Of a DNA stretch of 64,000 bases, positions 1-9,352 are shown piece after piece (the stretch's first letter is position 1; every line of letters begins with the position of its first letter). Under the pieces are notes generated by a model. The model was not told where the DNA came from. It was given only the letters and a program-made list of their open reading frames with translations, and searched no databases. The stretch is taken from NCBI RefSeq assembly GCF_049977365.1, contig NZ_JBNGEN010000006.1:121422-185421 (forward strand), given 5' to 3'. This DNA comes from Brachymonas sp049977365. GTDB taxonomy: Bacteria > Pseudomonadota > Gammaproteobacteria > Burkholderiales > Burkholderiaceae_C. The position numbers and the translations under genes were made by a program.

Positions 1-3000
1 GTGCAGCTGGAGGTGACCAACGGTACTGGCAGCACCGACAGCTCGGGGCGGCTGCAGGGGGCGAACTGGGATCTGGGCATCATCGGCGAGCTGGCCGGAC
101 GGCTGCCGCTGGGCGATGCGCTGCTGCGCGCCCTGTACCGCTACCGGCCCGGTGGCACCATGCAGGCGCTGGAGATGGGCTGGAGCGGCAACCTCAACCA
201 GCCCACAACTTGGTATGCGCGCGGCAAGGCCACGCAGCTGCAGTGGTCGGCCCAGGCCGGGCCCTACAACCGCCAGCATGGCCGCCAGGACCCGGGAGTG
301 CCGGGGGTGGAGGGTGCGGCGGTGGACTTCTACGCCGGGCAGGCGGGCGGACGCATGCATATCGCGCTGCATGACGGGGCCGTGGTGCTGCCGGGGGTGT
401 TCGAGGAACCCCGGGTGCCCTTTGACCGCTTTCAAGCCGAGGTGCGCTGGACGGTGAAGCCAGGGGGCGCGATCGAGGCACGGATGCCGAGCGTGCGCTT
501 TGCCAATGCCGATGCCAGTGGCGCGCTCGCGATCGGCTGGCACACCCGGCCGCTGGCACCGGGCGAGGCACCGGCGGCGCGCTTTCCGGGCTTCATCGAT
601 CTCTCCGCCACGCTGGACCGTGCCCGGGCGGACCGGGTGCACCGCTACCTGCCGCTGTCGCTGGGCGAGGTGGCCCGCACGTATGTGCGCGACGCCGTGC
701 GCGATGGCGACATCCGCCATGCCACAGTGCGGGTCAAGGGCGATCTGGCACAGGTGCCGTTTGCCCACCAGCCGCCGGGGGCGGGCATCTTCCGCTTCGA
801 GGTGCCGCTGCACGATGCGCACTACCAGTTCGTGCCGCCGAGCCTGCAGCATGCGGGCGATCTGCCGTGGCCGGCGCTCACGCATCTGGACGGGCGGCTC
901 GTCATCGACCGGCTGCAGCTGCGTGTGGTCGATGCCACGGGGCGGTTCAGCACGGCGCCCGACATGCGGGTGCGCAATCTGGCCGCCGTCATCCCGGATC
1001 TGTCGCACGGGCTGACGGTAGGGGTGTCGGCCACCATGGAGGGGCCGCTCGCGCAGGCGCTGCATCTGGCGACGACCTCGCCACTCGGGGGCATGTCTCA
1101 CCATGCACTTGACCATGCCACCGCCACCGGCCAGACCCGGGTGCAGCTGGCGCTGGGGCTGCCGATCCACGCCATGCGGCACGCGGTAGTGCGTGGCGAG
1201 GTGGCGCTGCAGGGCAACGATGTGCGCATCACGCCGGGGTCGCCGCTGCTGGCGGCCAGCCATGGCACGGTGGCCTTCACCGAGACGGGCTTTCTGCTGC
1301 GCGAGGTGCGGGCCCGCATGCTCGGGGGCGAGTCCCGCATCGAGGGCGGCATGGCCTCGACCTTTGCGCCCGGCGCCTCGCACGAGGTGCGGTTCACGGC
1401 CGAGGGGCAGCTGACGGCCGAGGGGCTGCACCAGGATCGCAGCATCGCGCTGGTGTCGGCGCTGGCGCCCCACATGCGCGGCACCAGCCGCTACCGGGCC
1501 ACGCTGCACTTTGCACAGGGCATGCCGGAGCTGGTCATCGACAGCGACCTGCAGGGCATGGCGCTCGACCTGCCGGTGCCGCTGGCCAAGGCGGCCGGCG
1601 CGCGGCTGCCGCTGCATGTCGAGAATGTGCTGGCCCATGCGGGGGGCACGTCGTCCACCCCGCGGCAGGACCGTCTGGCCATTCGGCTGGGCGACGTGGC
1701 GGCGGTGCACTACTTGCGCGACATCGCGCACGGCACGCCCCGGGTGCTGCGCGGCACCATTGCGGTGGGCCGCGAGGCGGTGCAGGACCCGCCCCCCATG
1801 CCCGCTTCGGGCGTGCAGGCGCTGCTCAAGGTGGACACCATCGACGTGAGCCAGTGGCAGCGCACCATCGACACCATTGCCGCCCGCATGGGCGCACGCA
1901 CGGATACGAATACGGACACGCAGGCCGGCAAGGCGGCGGACAAGCCGGCGGACGCAGCCGCAGGGACACGCGACGGCACCTCCTCTGCTGCCTCCGCCTC
2001 TGCTGCTTCCCCGGCCGGGGCCACGGCATCCGGCTCGGCAGACGGGCAGGGCGGCTCTGCGGCGGACTACCTGCCGACCATCGTCGGCATCGAGGCGCGC
2101 GCCCTCATGCTGGCCGACCGGCGCATCGACAACCTGGTGGCTGGCGGCACACGCGAAGGCCAGCTCTGGCGCATCACGCTCGATGCCCGCCAGCTCAGCG
2201 GCTACCTCGAATACCTGCAGCCCACGGGCGACAACGCGGGCAGCCTCAAGGCGCGGCTCGACCGGCTGGTCATCGAGCCGGCGACGGTGCAGGACGTGCG
2301 CCGCATCGTGCAGGACACCCGCGACCCCGAGCGCCTGCCCGCACTCGACATCGACGCGGCCCATGTGGACGTGCTCGGCTACCGCTTCGACCGCGTCACC
2401 CTGCTGGCCAGCAACCGTGCCAAGGCGCAGGAAGCCGGGGCCACGCTGACCGACGAGGGCAATGTGCCCGTCACGGCGGCATGGCGCATCCACGATCTGG
2501 TGGCCACCACGCCGCACGGCCGTCTGCAGGGCAGCGGCCTGTGGGGTACGCCGGGCGGTGCACGGGCGGCTGCTGCCCGCACGGCGCAGGACGGAGAGGA
2601 AGCCCAGCGCAAGCGCGTGGCGCTGCGCGTGCGCGTCGAGACCGATGATCTGGGCGCACTGCTCGCACACTTCGGCCTGCCCGATCTGGTGTCGGGCGGG
2701 GCGGGGGTGGTGGCGGGCACCGTGCGCTGGCGCGGCTCGCCCATTGCGGTGGACTGGAACACGGTGGGCGGCACCATGCGGCTCGACGTGCGGCACGGCA
2801 GCATCACGCGGGTCGACCCGGGTGCGGCCCGCTTCATCGGGCTGCTGAGCGTGAACGCGCTCGCCCGGCTGGGGCAGATGGGGAGCAAGGGCCTGGCCTT
2901 CGACCGGGTGGACGGCACCCTGCAGGCCCGGGGAGGCGAGGTGCACAGCGACGACCTGGAGGTCACCGGGCCGCTGGCGGATGTGCAGGCGGTGGGCGAC

Positions 3001-3504
3001 TTCCAGCTCCCGACGCAGACCATGCACGTCGATCTCATGGCGCGGCCGCGCATCGACCTGGGCGGGGCCGCGCTGGTGGCCACGGCGCTCAATCCGGTGG
3101 TGGGGCTGGGCAGCTATGTGGCGCAGCTGGTGCTCAGCGAGCAGATCCGCTCGGCCACCACGCAAGTCATGCGCGTGACGGGGCCCTGGCAGTCGCCGCA
3201 GGTGCAGCATCTGGCCGGGGACGAGGCGCACGCCGTGGCGCTGCGCATTCTCTCGGGCCACGCGCATCCGCAGCCCGTGGACCGGCTGTGGAACTGGCAG
3301 CCCGTCACCCATCCGCAGACCGATGCAGCGGTGCGGAGCCGGAATCTGGCCGCCGGGGCGGCACTGCCGGCATCGGCTGCAGCCTCCGCCGCTGCGGCCT
3401 CTGCGGCGGCGACGGGCATGGTCGCTCCTGTGTCCGGGACGGCTGCCCCGGCCTCTGCCCGTGCAGCGGCTTCGGTGCCGGCGCCTGCAGCGTCAGGCAC
3501 GTAA
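1..3504 (+). CDS. YhdP-like AsmA-family envelope protein, 5' end missing
   Basis: The frame is open from the first base of the window, so only the C-terminal 1167 residues of a longer protein are seen. YhdP family proteins are very large inner-membrane-anchored proteins with a long periplasmic part, implicated with TamB and YdbH in phospholipid transport to the outer membrane. The visible part is rich in alternating beta-strand sequence and ends in the AsmA_2-like block (about residues 880-1090, with the VTGPLADVQAVGDF and LMARPRIDLGGAALVATALNP stretches). A low-complexity Ala/Thr/Ser linker lies at about 640-690 and the last 60 residues are Ala-rich. The N-terminal membrane anchor lies outside the window. 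The family call comes from overall resemblance and is fairly sure. Confidence 0.82.
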   Translation: MQLEVTNGTGSTDSSGRLQGANWDLGIIGELAGRLPLGDALLRALYRYRPGGTMQALEMGWSGNLNQPTTWYARGKATQLQWSAQAGPYNRQHGRQDPGVPGVEGAAVDFYAGQAGGRMHIALHDGAVVLPGVFEEPRVPFDRFQAEVRWTVKPGGAIEARMPSVRFANADASGALAIGWHTRPLAPGEAPAARFPGFIDLSATLDRARADRVHRYLPLSLGEVARTYVRDAVRDGDIRHATVRVKGDLAQVPFAHQPPGAGIFRFEVPLHDAHYQFVPPSLQHAGDLPWPALTHLDGRLVIDRLQLRVVDATGRFSTAPDMRVRNLAAVIPDLSHGLTVGVSATMEGPLAQALHLATTSPLGGMSHHALDHATATGQTRVQLALGLPIHAMRHAVVRGEVALQGNDVRITPGSPLLAASHGTVAFTETGFLLREVRARMLGGESRIEGGMASTFAPGASHEVRFTAEGQLTAEGLHQDRSIALVSALAPHMRGTSRYRATLHFAQGMPELVIDSDLQGMALDLPVPLAKAAGARLPLHVENVLAHAGGTSSTPRQDRLAIRLGDVAAVHYLRDIAHGTPRVLRGTIAVGREAVQDPPPMPASGVQALLKVDTIDVSQWQRTIDTIAARMGARTDTNTDTQAGKAADKPADAAAGTRDGTSSAASASAASPAGATASGSADGQGGSAADYLPTIVGIEARALMLADRRIDNLVAGGTREGQLWRITLDARQLSGYLEYLQPTGDNAGSLKARLDRLVIEPATVQDVRRIVQDTRDPERLPALDIDAAHVDVLGYRFDRVTLLASNRAKAQEAGATLTDEGNVPVTAAWRIHDLVATTPHGRLQGSGLWGTPGGARAAAARTAQDGEEAQRKRVALRVRVETDDLGALLAHFGLPDLVSGGAGVVAGTVRWRGSPIAVDWNTVGGTMRLDVRHGSITRVDPGAARFIGLLSVNALARLGQMGSKGLAFDRVDGTLQARGGEVHSDDLEVTGPLADVQAVGDFQLPTQTMHVDLMARPRIDLGGAALVATALNPVVGLGSYVAQLVLSEQIRSATTQVMRVTGPWQSPQVQHLAGDEAHAVALRILSGHAHPQPVDRLWNWQPVTHPQTDAAVRSRNLAAGAALPASAAASAAAASAAATGMVAPVSGTAAPASARAAASVPAPAASGT

Positions 3505-3505
3505 T

Positions 3506-3529
3506 ACACAGGGACACAGGGACACAGGG
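3506..3529 (+). repeat. three tandem copies of an 8-bp unit
   Basis: The sequence acacaggg occurs three times in a row just after the stop codon of the YhdP-like gene, in the 79-bp gap before the convergent gorA. No role is evident. A clear terminator hairpin was not found in this gap. Confidence 0.6.
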
Positions 3530-3583
3530 CGGCCCGGGCCAGAACGGGACCGTAGGGCGCCCCCGGCCCGTGGGGACCGAAGG

Positions 3584-4969
3584 TCAGCCCGCGTCGGGGC
3601 TGCCGCCGACCGTGCGGGTGGGTTCGCGCATGAGCACGAATTCCTCGGCGATGGTGGGGTGGACCGCAATGGTGCGGTCGAAGTCGGCCTTGGTTGCCCC
3701 GCAGGACAGGGCCACGGCCACGAGCTGGATGATGTCCGCTGCGCCCGTGCCCACCATATGGGCTCCGAGCACCCGGCCGCTGGGTGGATCGACCAGCAGC
3801 TTCATGTAGGCGCGCCCCGATCCGTGGATGAAGGCTTCCTTCATCGGGCGGAAGTCGGTTTCGTACACGTCAACCGGGCCGCGTGCGGCGGCCGCTTCCT
3901 CGGTGAGGCCCACCGTGCCCACGGCCGGCTGGGTGAACACCGCCATGGCCACGAGCGCATGGTCCACGTGCCGGGGCTGGGCGCCGAACTCGGTGTCGGC
4001 AAAGGCACGGCCCTCGGCAATGGCCACTGGCGTGAGGTTGACACGGTGCGTCACGTCGCCGATGGCCCAGACGTGGTCGCAGGCCGTGCGGCTCCAGGCA
4101 TCGACGGCAATGGCGCCATGGGGGCTGAGGGGAATGCCCACCTGCTCCAGCCCCAGGTCCTGCACCTGCGGGCGGCGCCCGGTGGCGTTGAGCACGGCGG
4201 CTGCGGTGATGCGGGAGCCGTCGCCGCGCAGCAGGGTGCAGCCGCCGCTGGCGTCGGTGCCGGGGTCGAGGCGTTCGAGCGGCTGGCCCGTGTGCAGCGT
4301 CACGCCGTGCGCCTGCAGGGCAGTGGCCACGCGGGTGCGCAGATCGTGGTCGAAGCCGCGCAGCGGCAGCGCGTCGCGGCAGGCCACCTGCACGCGGGAG
4401 CCAAGCCGCGTCATGATGCTGGCGAATTCCATGGCGATGTAGCCGCCGCCCACGATGAGCAGGCTCTCCGGCACCTCGTGCAGGGCGAGCATGTCGTCGG
4501 AGGTGAGCGCCTGGTCGATGCCGGGCAGGGTGTCGCGGCGCGGGGTGCTGCCCGTGGCCACCAGAATGCGGGCTGCCGTGTGCGTGGTCGCCCCCACCTG
4601 CACGGTGTGCGGGGCCACGATGCGGGCGTGTCCCTCTTCCAGCGTGACGCCGGAGGTGTCGAGCAGGGTGCGGTAGATGTCTTCGAGGCGCGTGATCTCG
4701 CCGGACTTGGTGGCGGTCCACTGCGCCATGTCGAAGCGCGGCGTGCCCTCGAACTGCCAGCCGTAGCCGCGTGCGGCGGCAAAGGCGTCGGCAAATTCGG
4801 CGGCGTAGACCATCAGTTTCTTCGGTACGCAGCCGCGCATCACGCAGGTGCCGCCCACGCGGCCGCTTTCGGCAATCAGGACGCGGGCACCCAGTGCGCT
4901 CGCGCGGCGCGCGGCGGCAATGCCGCCCGAGCCCGCGCCGATGACGATCAGATCGTAGTCATGGTTCAT
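3584..4969 (-). CDS. gorA: glutathione-disulfide reductase
   Basis: Cytosolic FAD enzyme that reduces glutathione disulfide with NADPH. The 461-residue length is normal for the family. The FAD motif GAGSGG is at residues 11-16 and the redox disulfide motif GGTCVMRGCVPKK places the active cysteines at C42 and C47. A second nucleotide motif (IVGGGYIAMEF) and the C-terminal active-site block HPTIAEEF are present. The start ATG was chosen because GGGGAGA lies 9 bases upstream; an in-frame ATG three codons earlier has no spacing from that site. The start overlaps the end of the upstream histidine kinase gene by 11 bases, so it is probably the third gene of a copper-response operon. Dihydrolipoamide or mercuric reductase are less likely because the GCVPKK block and the arginines after the second Rossmann motif fit NADPH-type glutathione reductases. 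Confidence 0.93.
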   Translation of the reverse strand: MNHDYDLIVIGAGSGGIAAARRASALGARVLIAESGRVGGTCVMRGCVPKKLMVYAAEFADAFAAARGYGWQFEGTPRFDMAQWTATKSGEITRLEDIYRTLLDTSGVTLEEGHARIVAPHTVQVGATTHTAARILVATGSTPRRDTLPGIDQALTSDDMLALHEVPESLLIVGGGYIAMEFASIMTRLGSRVQVACRDALPLRGFDHDLRTRVATALQAHGVTLHTGQPLERLDPGTDASGGCTLLRGDGSRITAAAVLNATGRRPQVQDLGLEQVGIPLSPHGAIAVDAWSRTACDHVWAIGDVTHRVNLTPVAIAEGRAFADTEFGAQPRHVDHALVAMAVFTQPAVGTVGLTEEAAAARGPVDVYETDFRPMKEAFIHGSGRAYMKLLVDPPSGRVLGAHMVGTGAADIIQLVAVALSCGATKADFDRTIAVHPTIAEEFVLMREPTRTVGGSPDAG

Positions 4970-6494
4970 GCAGGTCATTCTCCCCGTATCGGTTCCCGGT
5001 GCGCGCGGCCGAGGGCTCCGGAATCGGGGAGGCAGGGGCCGGCGGGGGCCGGATGCCTGCATTATCGGCGCCTGCACATGGCCCTGTGCAGGCCGCAGGC
5101 TCCAGAATCAGCTCCATGGTGATGCAGGTGCCGTGTGGCGCACTGGTGGCGTGCACCGTGCCGCCATGCATGCGCGCCACCGCCGCCACGATGCTCAGCC
5201 CGAGTCCGTGGTGGTGCCGCGCGTGCGAGCGGGCCGGGTCGTCGGCCCGGTAGAAGCGATCAAAAATGCGCGCGAGCCGGGCTGCGTCGATGCCCGGCCC
5301 CCGGTTGGCCACCGCCAGCGAGAGGTGGCCGGGCGCCGGGTGCCCCACTGCGATGCGGATGGTCGAGCCCCGGTCGGCGTAGCGGCAGGCATTGCCCAGC
5401 AGGTTGGAGAGCGCGCGCTGCAGCAGGGGAGCGTCCAGCGCGCCGCTGCCGTCGCCTTCGACTTCCACGGTGAGTCCGGCTTCGTCGAGGAGGGCGTCGT
5501 GGTAGTCCACCACCGAGGCGATGAGCGCACGCAGGCTCGGCACCGGGCTGCGCCGGGCCAGGGCGCCGTGGTCGACCTGGGCGAGAAACAGCATGTCGCG
5601 CACCATGCCCGCCATGCGCTGCAGCTCCTCCAGGTTCGAGCCGAACAGGTCGAGCAGAGCCGGGTCGTCGCGGTAGCGTCGCAGGGCCACCTCGTGGCTC
5701 GCGCGCAGGGTGGCCAGCGGGGTGTTGAGCTCGTGGGCCACGTCGGCGTTGAAGCCTTCGAGCTGGGTGTGGGCGCGCTCGATGCGGTCGAGCAGGGCGT
5801 TGAAGTCCGCCACCAGCGGGCGCAGCTCGCGCGGCTGGAGCGAGTCGTCGAGCCGCAGGCCCAGATCCGAGGTGCCGAGCTGGCGGATCTGGCGCGAGAG
5901 GTCTGCCACCGGCCGGATGCCGCGCCGGATCAGCAGCAGGCCGCCCAGGGCGAGCAGGCCCGCGCCCAGCAGCGAGCTCACGGCCAGCGTCCAGGCCAGG
6001 TGCTGCAGCAGCTGCCGGTCCGGCGTGGTGTCGAGCGACAGGCGGGCCTGCAGCCCACCGAAGGCCGGCACCTCCGGGGCGATGCGGAATGCGAGCGTGT
6101 CCGCCTCGGTGGCAGCCATCTCATGGGGGGTGTGGTAGCGCACCGTCCCGTCGGGGCCCAGAATGCGCAGCGACAGGTCGGCATGCCCGGAGAAGTGGTC
6201 GTCGAGCCGCATGCCCAGCGTGTGCGGGTCATGGCTGGCGGCGCGTTCGGTGAGCAGGTGCACCACCAGCCGGGACATGGCCTGCAGCGATTCCTGCCGG
6301 CGCTGCGCCAGATGCGAGGCCGTGAGCCCATACACCCCCAGCGACACCAGCACCAGCCCCACCAGCGTGAGCAGCCCCATGCCCAGCCACTGCCGGCGCT
6401 CCAGCGACCAGGCCGCCGGCGCAGCAGCCGGGAATGGGGCAGCGTCAGGCAGGGCGGCAGGGGCCGGGGGATGCGTGTCGGGGCCGGCGGTCAT
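4959..6494 (-). CDS. copS: heavy-metal sensor histidine kinase, CopS/CusS type
   Basis: Inner-membrane sensor kinase of 511 residues, inferred to sense periplasmic copper and phosphorylate the adjacent regulator. After a Pro/Ala-rich N-terminus there is a membrane segment (LGMGLLTLVGLVLVSLGVYGL, about residues 38-58), a periplasmic domain, a second membrane segment near 180-200 and a HAMP region. The dimerisation box FNADVAHELNTPLATL puts the phospho-accepting histidine at about residue 254. The ATP-binding domain carries NLLGNACRYAD and GLGLSIVAAVARMHGG. The start ATG overlaps the regulator stop in an ATGA tetramer, which favours this start over an upstream in-frame ATG. It ends in a Pro/Ala-rich tail overlapping the gorA start. 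Confidence 0.88.
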   Translation of the reverse strand: MTAGPDTHPPAPAALPDAAPFPAAAPAAWSLERRQWLGMGLLTLVGLVLVSLGVYGLTASHLAQRRQESLQAMSRLVVHLLTERAASHDPHTLGMRLDDHFSGHADLSLRILGPDGTVRYHTPHEMAATEADTLAFRIAPEVPAFGGLQARLSLDTTPDRQLLQHLAWTLAVSSLLGAGLLALGGLLLIRRGIRPVADLSRQIRQLGTSDLGLRLDDSLQPRELRPLVADFNALLDRIERAHTQLEGFNADVAHELNTPLATLRASHEVALRRYRDDPALLDLFGSNLEELQRMAGMVRDMLFLAQVDHGALARRSPVPSLRALIASVVDYHDALLDEAGLTVEVEGDGSGALDAPLLQRALSNLLGNACRYADRGSTIRIAVGHPAPGHLSLAVANRGPGIDAARLARIFDRFYRADDPARSHARHHHGLGLSIVAAVARMHGGTVHATSAPHGTCITMELILEPAACTGPCAGADNAGIRPPPAPASPIPEPSAARTGNRYGENDLHEP

Positions 6495-7180
6495 GGGCTG
6501 CGTTCTTCGAGCACATAGCCCATGCCGCGCACGGTGTGCAGCAAGGGCGTGGGAAAGGGCACATCCAGCTTGGTGCGCAGGCGGCGGATGGCCACCTCGA
6601 CCACGTTGGTGTCGCTGTCGAAATGCATGTCCCACACCTGCTGGGCCAGCTCGGTGCGCGAGAGCACCTGCCCCGCCCGGCGCATGAACAGCACCAGCAG
6701 CACGAATTCCTTGGCCGTCAGCTCCAGCCGCCGGCCGGCCCGCATGGCACGGCGGCGCACCAGATCGACCTCCAGATCGGCCAGATGCAGCCGCATGGGC
6801 TCGGCCCCGGCAGGGGTGCCTACCTGGGAGCGGCGCACCAGCGCCTGCAGCCGCGCGACCAGCTCCGAGAGCGCAAAGGGCTTGACCAGATAGTCGTCGG
6901 CCCCTGCCTGCAGGCCGCTCACCCGGTCCTCCACGCGGCCGTGGGCCGTGAGCATGAGCACCGGCGTGCGCCGGCGCGAGCGCAGGGCCGCGAGCAGACT
7001 CATGCCGTCGATGCCGGGCAGCATGCGGTCGAGCACGATCACCTCATGGCTGCCCTCCAGCGCCAGGTGCAGGCCGTCCACGCCGTTGTGGGCCACGTCG
7101 ACCACGCAGCCCTCGCTGGCCAGGCCGTCGCGGATGTAGGCGGCCAGTTTGATTTCGTCTTCGATCAGCAATACCTTCAT
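6491..7180 (-). CDS. copR: copper response regulator, OmpR/PhoB family (CopR/CusR type)
   Basis: DNA-binding response regulator of 229 residues. The receiver domain (1-115) has the acidic pocket EDE at 7-9, phospho-acceptor D51, switch residue T78 and K100. A C-terminal winged helix (about 130-226) carries LTAKEFVLLVLFMRRAGQVLSRTELAQQVWD and ends GMGYVLEER. Those features and the neighbouring multicopper oxidase place it in the CusR/CopR group of heavy-metal regulators. It is first in the minus-strand operon copR-copS-gorA and divergent from copA across a 180-bp gap, which probably contains its own target sites. Confidence 0.9.
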   Translation of the reverse strand: MKVLLIEDEIKLAAYIRDGLASEGCVVDVAHNGVDGLHLALEGSHEVIVLDRMLPGIDGMSLLAALRSRRRTPVLMLTAHGRVEDRVSGLQAGADDYLVKPFALSELVARLQALVRRSQVGTPAGAEPMRLHLADLEVDLVRRRAMRAGRRLELTAKEFVLLVLFMRRAGQVLSRTELAQQVWDMHFDSDTNVVEVAIRRLRTKLDVPFPTPLLHTVRGMGYVLEERSP

Positions 7181-7263
7181 GTGCGGTGCGGAACGCGCGT
7201 GGGGCGACGCCCGGCAGCAGAGTGTCGCCCAATTCGGCCCGGCATGCGGGCTTCCTTACCGAT

Positions 7264-7280
7264 TTGTCATCCGGCTGTCG
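7264..7280 (+). promoter_or_regulatory. possible response-regulator site between copR and copA
   Basis: TTGTCAT at 7264-7270 matches one half of the palindrome bound by CusR-type regulators (TGACAA...TTGTCA), which is known from E. coli. A second TGTC lies 11 bp further on, the spacing typical of OmpR-family direct repeats. A full palindrome was not found, so the site is tentative. Confidence 0.3.
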
Positions 7281-7360
7281 GCTTTCCGTGGGGGGCCGCT
7301 CGCCACAATGGGGCTGCCTTTTTTCTCCTGCCCGGGTTCGGGCCTGCCTGCGAGTTGCCC

Positions 7361-9259
7361 ATGCCGTCCTCTCCGCTCCTTCTGCCTCCCGACTTCTCCC
7401 GCCGCCGTCTGCTTCTGGGCATGGCCGCAGGCGGGGGGCTGCTGGGGCTGGGCGCGGCCGGCATGGCGCACGCCGCCGCACCGGCCTCCATGCCGCGTGC
7501 CCGGTGCGGCACGCCTCCGGAGCTGCGCGGCACGGAGTTCGATCTGGTGGTGTCCGAGGCCGCCGTCGACTTCACCGGCACCCCGCGCGTGGCCACTGTC
7601 ATCAACGGCTCGTTTCCCGGCCCCGTGCTGCGCTGGCGCGAGGGCGACACCGTGACGATCCGCGTCACCAACCGCCTGCGCGAGACCACCTCCATCCACT
7701 GGCACGGCATCCAGCTCCCCTACCAGATGGACGGCGTTCCCGGGGTGAGCTTTGCCGGCATCGCGCCGGGGCAGACCTTCACCTACCGCTTCCGCGTGCG
7801 CCAGCACGGCACCTACTGGTACCATTCGCACTCGGGCATGCAGGAGCTCACCGGCATGCACGGCGCCATCGTCATCGACCCCGCCGATCCGGCCGACGAC
7901 ATCCGGGCTGACTGCGACCACGTCGTCCAGCTCTCCGACTGGACCGACACCGATCCCATGCGCGTGCTCATGCGCCTGCGCCAGCAGGGCAGCTACTACA
8001 ACGACCGCCAGCCCACTGCGGCACAGTTCGCCCGCGATGCGGCTCACTACGGGCTCGACAAGGCCGTGGCCATGCGCCGCATGTGGAACGCCATGCGCAT
8101 GAGCCCCGCCGACCTGGCCGATGTCTCGGGCCCCGCGCTCACCTGCCTCATGAACGGGCTGCCCTCGGGCGGCAACTGGACCGGCCTGTTCCGCAAGGGG
8201 CAGACCGTGCGCTTGCGCTGCATCAACGCAGCCGCCCACACCTTCTACGACGTGCGCATCCCCGGCCTGTCCCTGCGCGTGGTGGCGGCCGACGGCGTGC
8301 GGGTGGACCCCGTCTCGGTGGACGAATTCCGCTTCGGCCCTGGTGAAACCTACGACGTGCTCGTCACTCCCCGCGACGACGCCTGCACCCTCTATGCCCA
8401 GACCATGGCACGCGCCGGCCATGTGCGCGGCACGCTGGCCGTGCGGCCCGGACTCGCGGCACCCGTGCCCGCCCCCGATCCCTTCGAGCCCCTGACCATG
8501 CGCGACATGATGGGCGACATGGCCCACGGCGATGCCCCCTCCGGCACGTCCCACGCCCACGGCAGCCAGCCCCCGGCCGGTGCTGGTGCCGCTTCCGGCA
8601 TGGACATGTCCTCCATGTCCATGGACGGCAGCGGCGGCAGCATGAGCGGACACGCCCATGCCCACGCCCATGCGCCCGAAGCAGGGACAGGTACCTCCCG
8701 CAGCACGCCCCCTCAGGCCACCCTGGCCGTGCCCAGCCGCACCGTGCACCACGCCCGCAGCGAATACGGCCCGGGCACCGACATGCGGGTGGACATGCCG
8801 CGCACCAACCTCGACGACCCCGGCGTCGGCCTGCGCCACACCGGCCGCCGCGCCCTCACGCTCGCCGATCTTCACACCCTCGGCGGCCCGCTCGACCCGC
8901 GTGGCCCCGAGCGCGAGCTCGAATTTCACCTCACCGGCAACATGGAGCGCTACGCCTGGCAGTTCGACGGCCTCGAATTCGGCCAGAGCACGCCAGTGCA
9001 CTTCGGCCTCGGCGAGCGCGTGCGCATCATCCTGCACAACGACACCATGATGACCCACCCCATGCACATGCACGGCCTGTGGCAGGAGCTCGAAACCCCC
9101 GACGGCCGCTTCCAGGCACGCAAGCACACCCTGCCCGTGCAGCCGGCCCAGCGCGTCAGCTACCTCATGACCGCCGATGCGGCCGGGCGCTGGGTGTGGC
9201 ACTGCCACCTCATGTTCCACATGGAAATGGGCATGTTCCGCGAAGTCGTCATCCACTGA
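7361..9259 (+). CDS. copA: periplasmic multicopper oxidase, copper resistance protein CopA
   Basis: 632-residue multicopper oxidase that probably oxidises Cu(I) and sequesters copper in the periplasm. The N-terminus has a Tat signal (FSRRRLLLGMAAGGGLLGLGAAGMAHAA), so it would be exported folded. Four copper-ligand motifs are visible: HWHG at about 113, HSH at 155, HPMHMHG at about 566 and HCHLMFHMEMGM at 614-625. Between the second and third cupredoxin domains, about residues 380-443, lies a Met/His-rich insert (MRDMMGDMAHG, SGMDMSSMSMDG, HAHAHAHA) typical of CopA. The start precedes the Tat motif; no strong ribosome site is seen, so the exact start is uncertain. It is divergent from copRS and followed by copB. 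Confidence 0.93.
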   Translation: MPSSPLLLPPDFSRRRLLLGMAAGGGLLGLGAAGMAHAAAPASMPRARCGTPPELRGTEFDLVVSEAAVDFTGTPRVATVINGSFPGPVLRWREGDTVTIRVTNRLRETTSIHWHGIQLPYQMDGVPGVSFAGIAPGQTFTYRFRVRQHGTYWYHSHSGMQELTGMHGAIVIDPADPADDIRADCDHVVQLSDWTDTDPMRVLMRLRQQGSYYNDRQPTAAQFARDAAHYGLDKAVAMRRMWNAMRMSPADLADVSGPALTCLMNGLPSGGNWTGLFRKGQTVRLRCINAAAHTFYDVRIPGLSLRVVAADGVRVDPVSVDEFRFGPGETYDVLVTPRDDACTLYAQTMARAGHVRGTLAVRPGLAAPVPAPDPFEPLTMRDMMGDMAHGDAPSGTSHAHGSQPPAGAGAASGMDMSSMSMDGSGGSMSGHAHAHAHAPEAGTGTSRSTPPQATLAVPSRTVHHARSEYGPGTDMRVDMPRTNLDDPGVGLRHTGRRALTLADLHTLGGPLDPRGPERELEFHLTGNMERYAWQFDGLEFGQSTPVHFGLGERVRIILHNDTMMTHPMHMHGLWQELETPDGRFQARKHTLPVQPAQRVSYLMTADAAGRWVWHCHLMFHMEMGMFREVVIH

Positions 9260-9352
9260 GCCGAAACCAGCCCACCCGGCCTTCACGGCCTCGCCCGGCC
9301 TCTTGCCACGCGCATCCCGCGCGCCGTGCCGCCTCCCAAAGGAAGAACCCCC

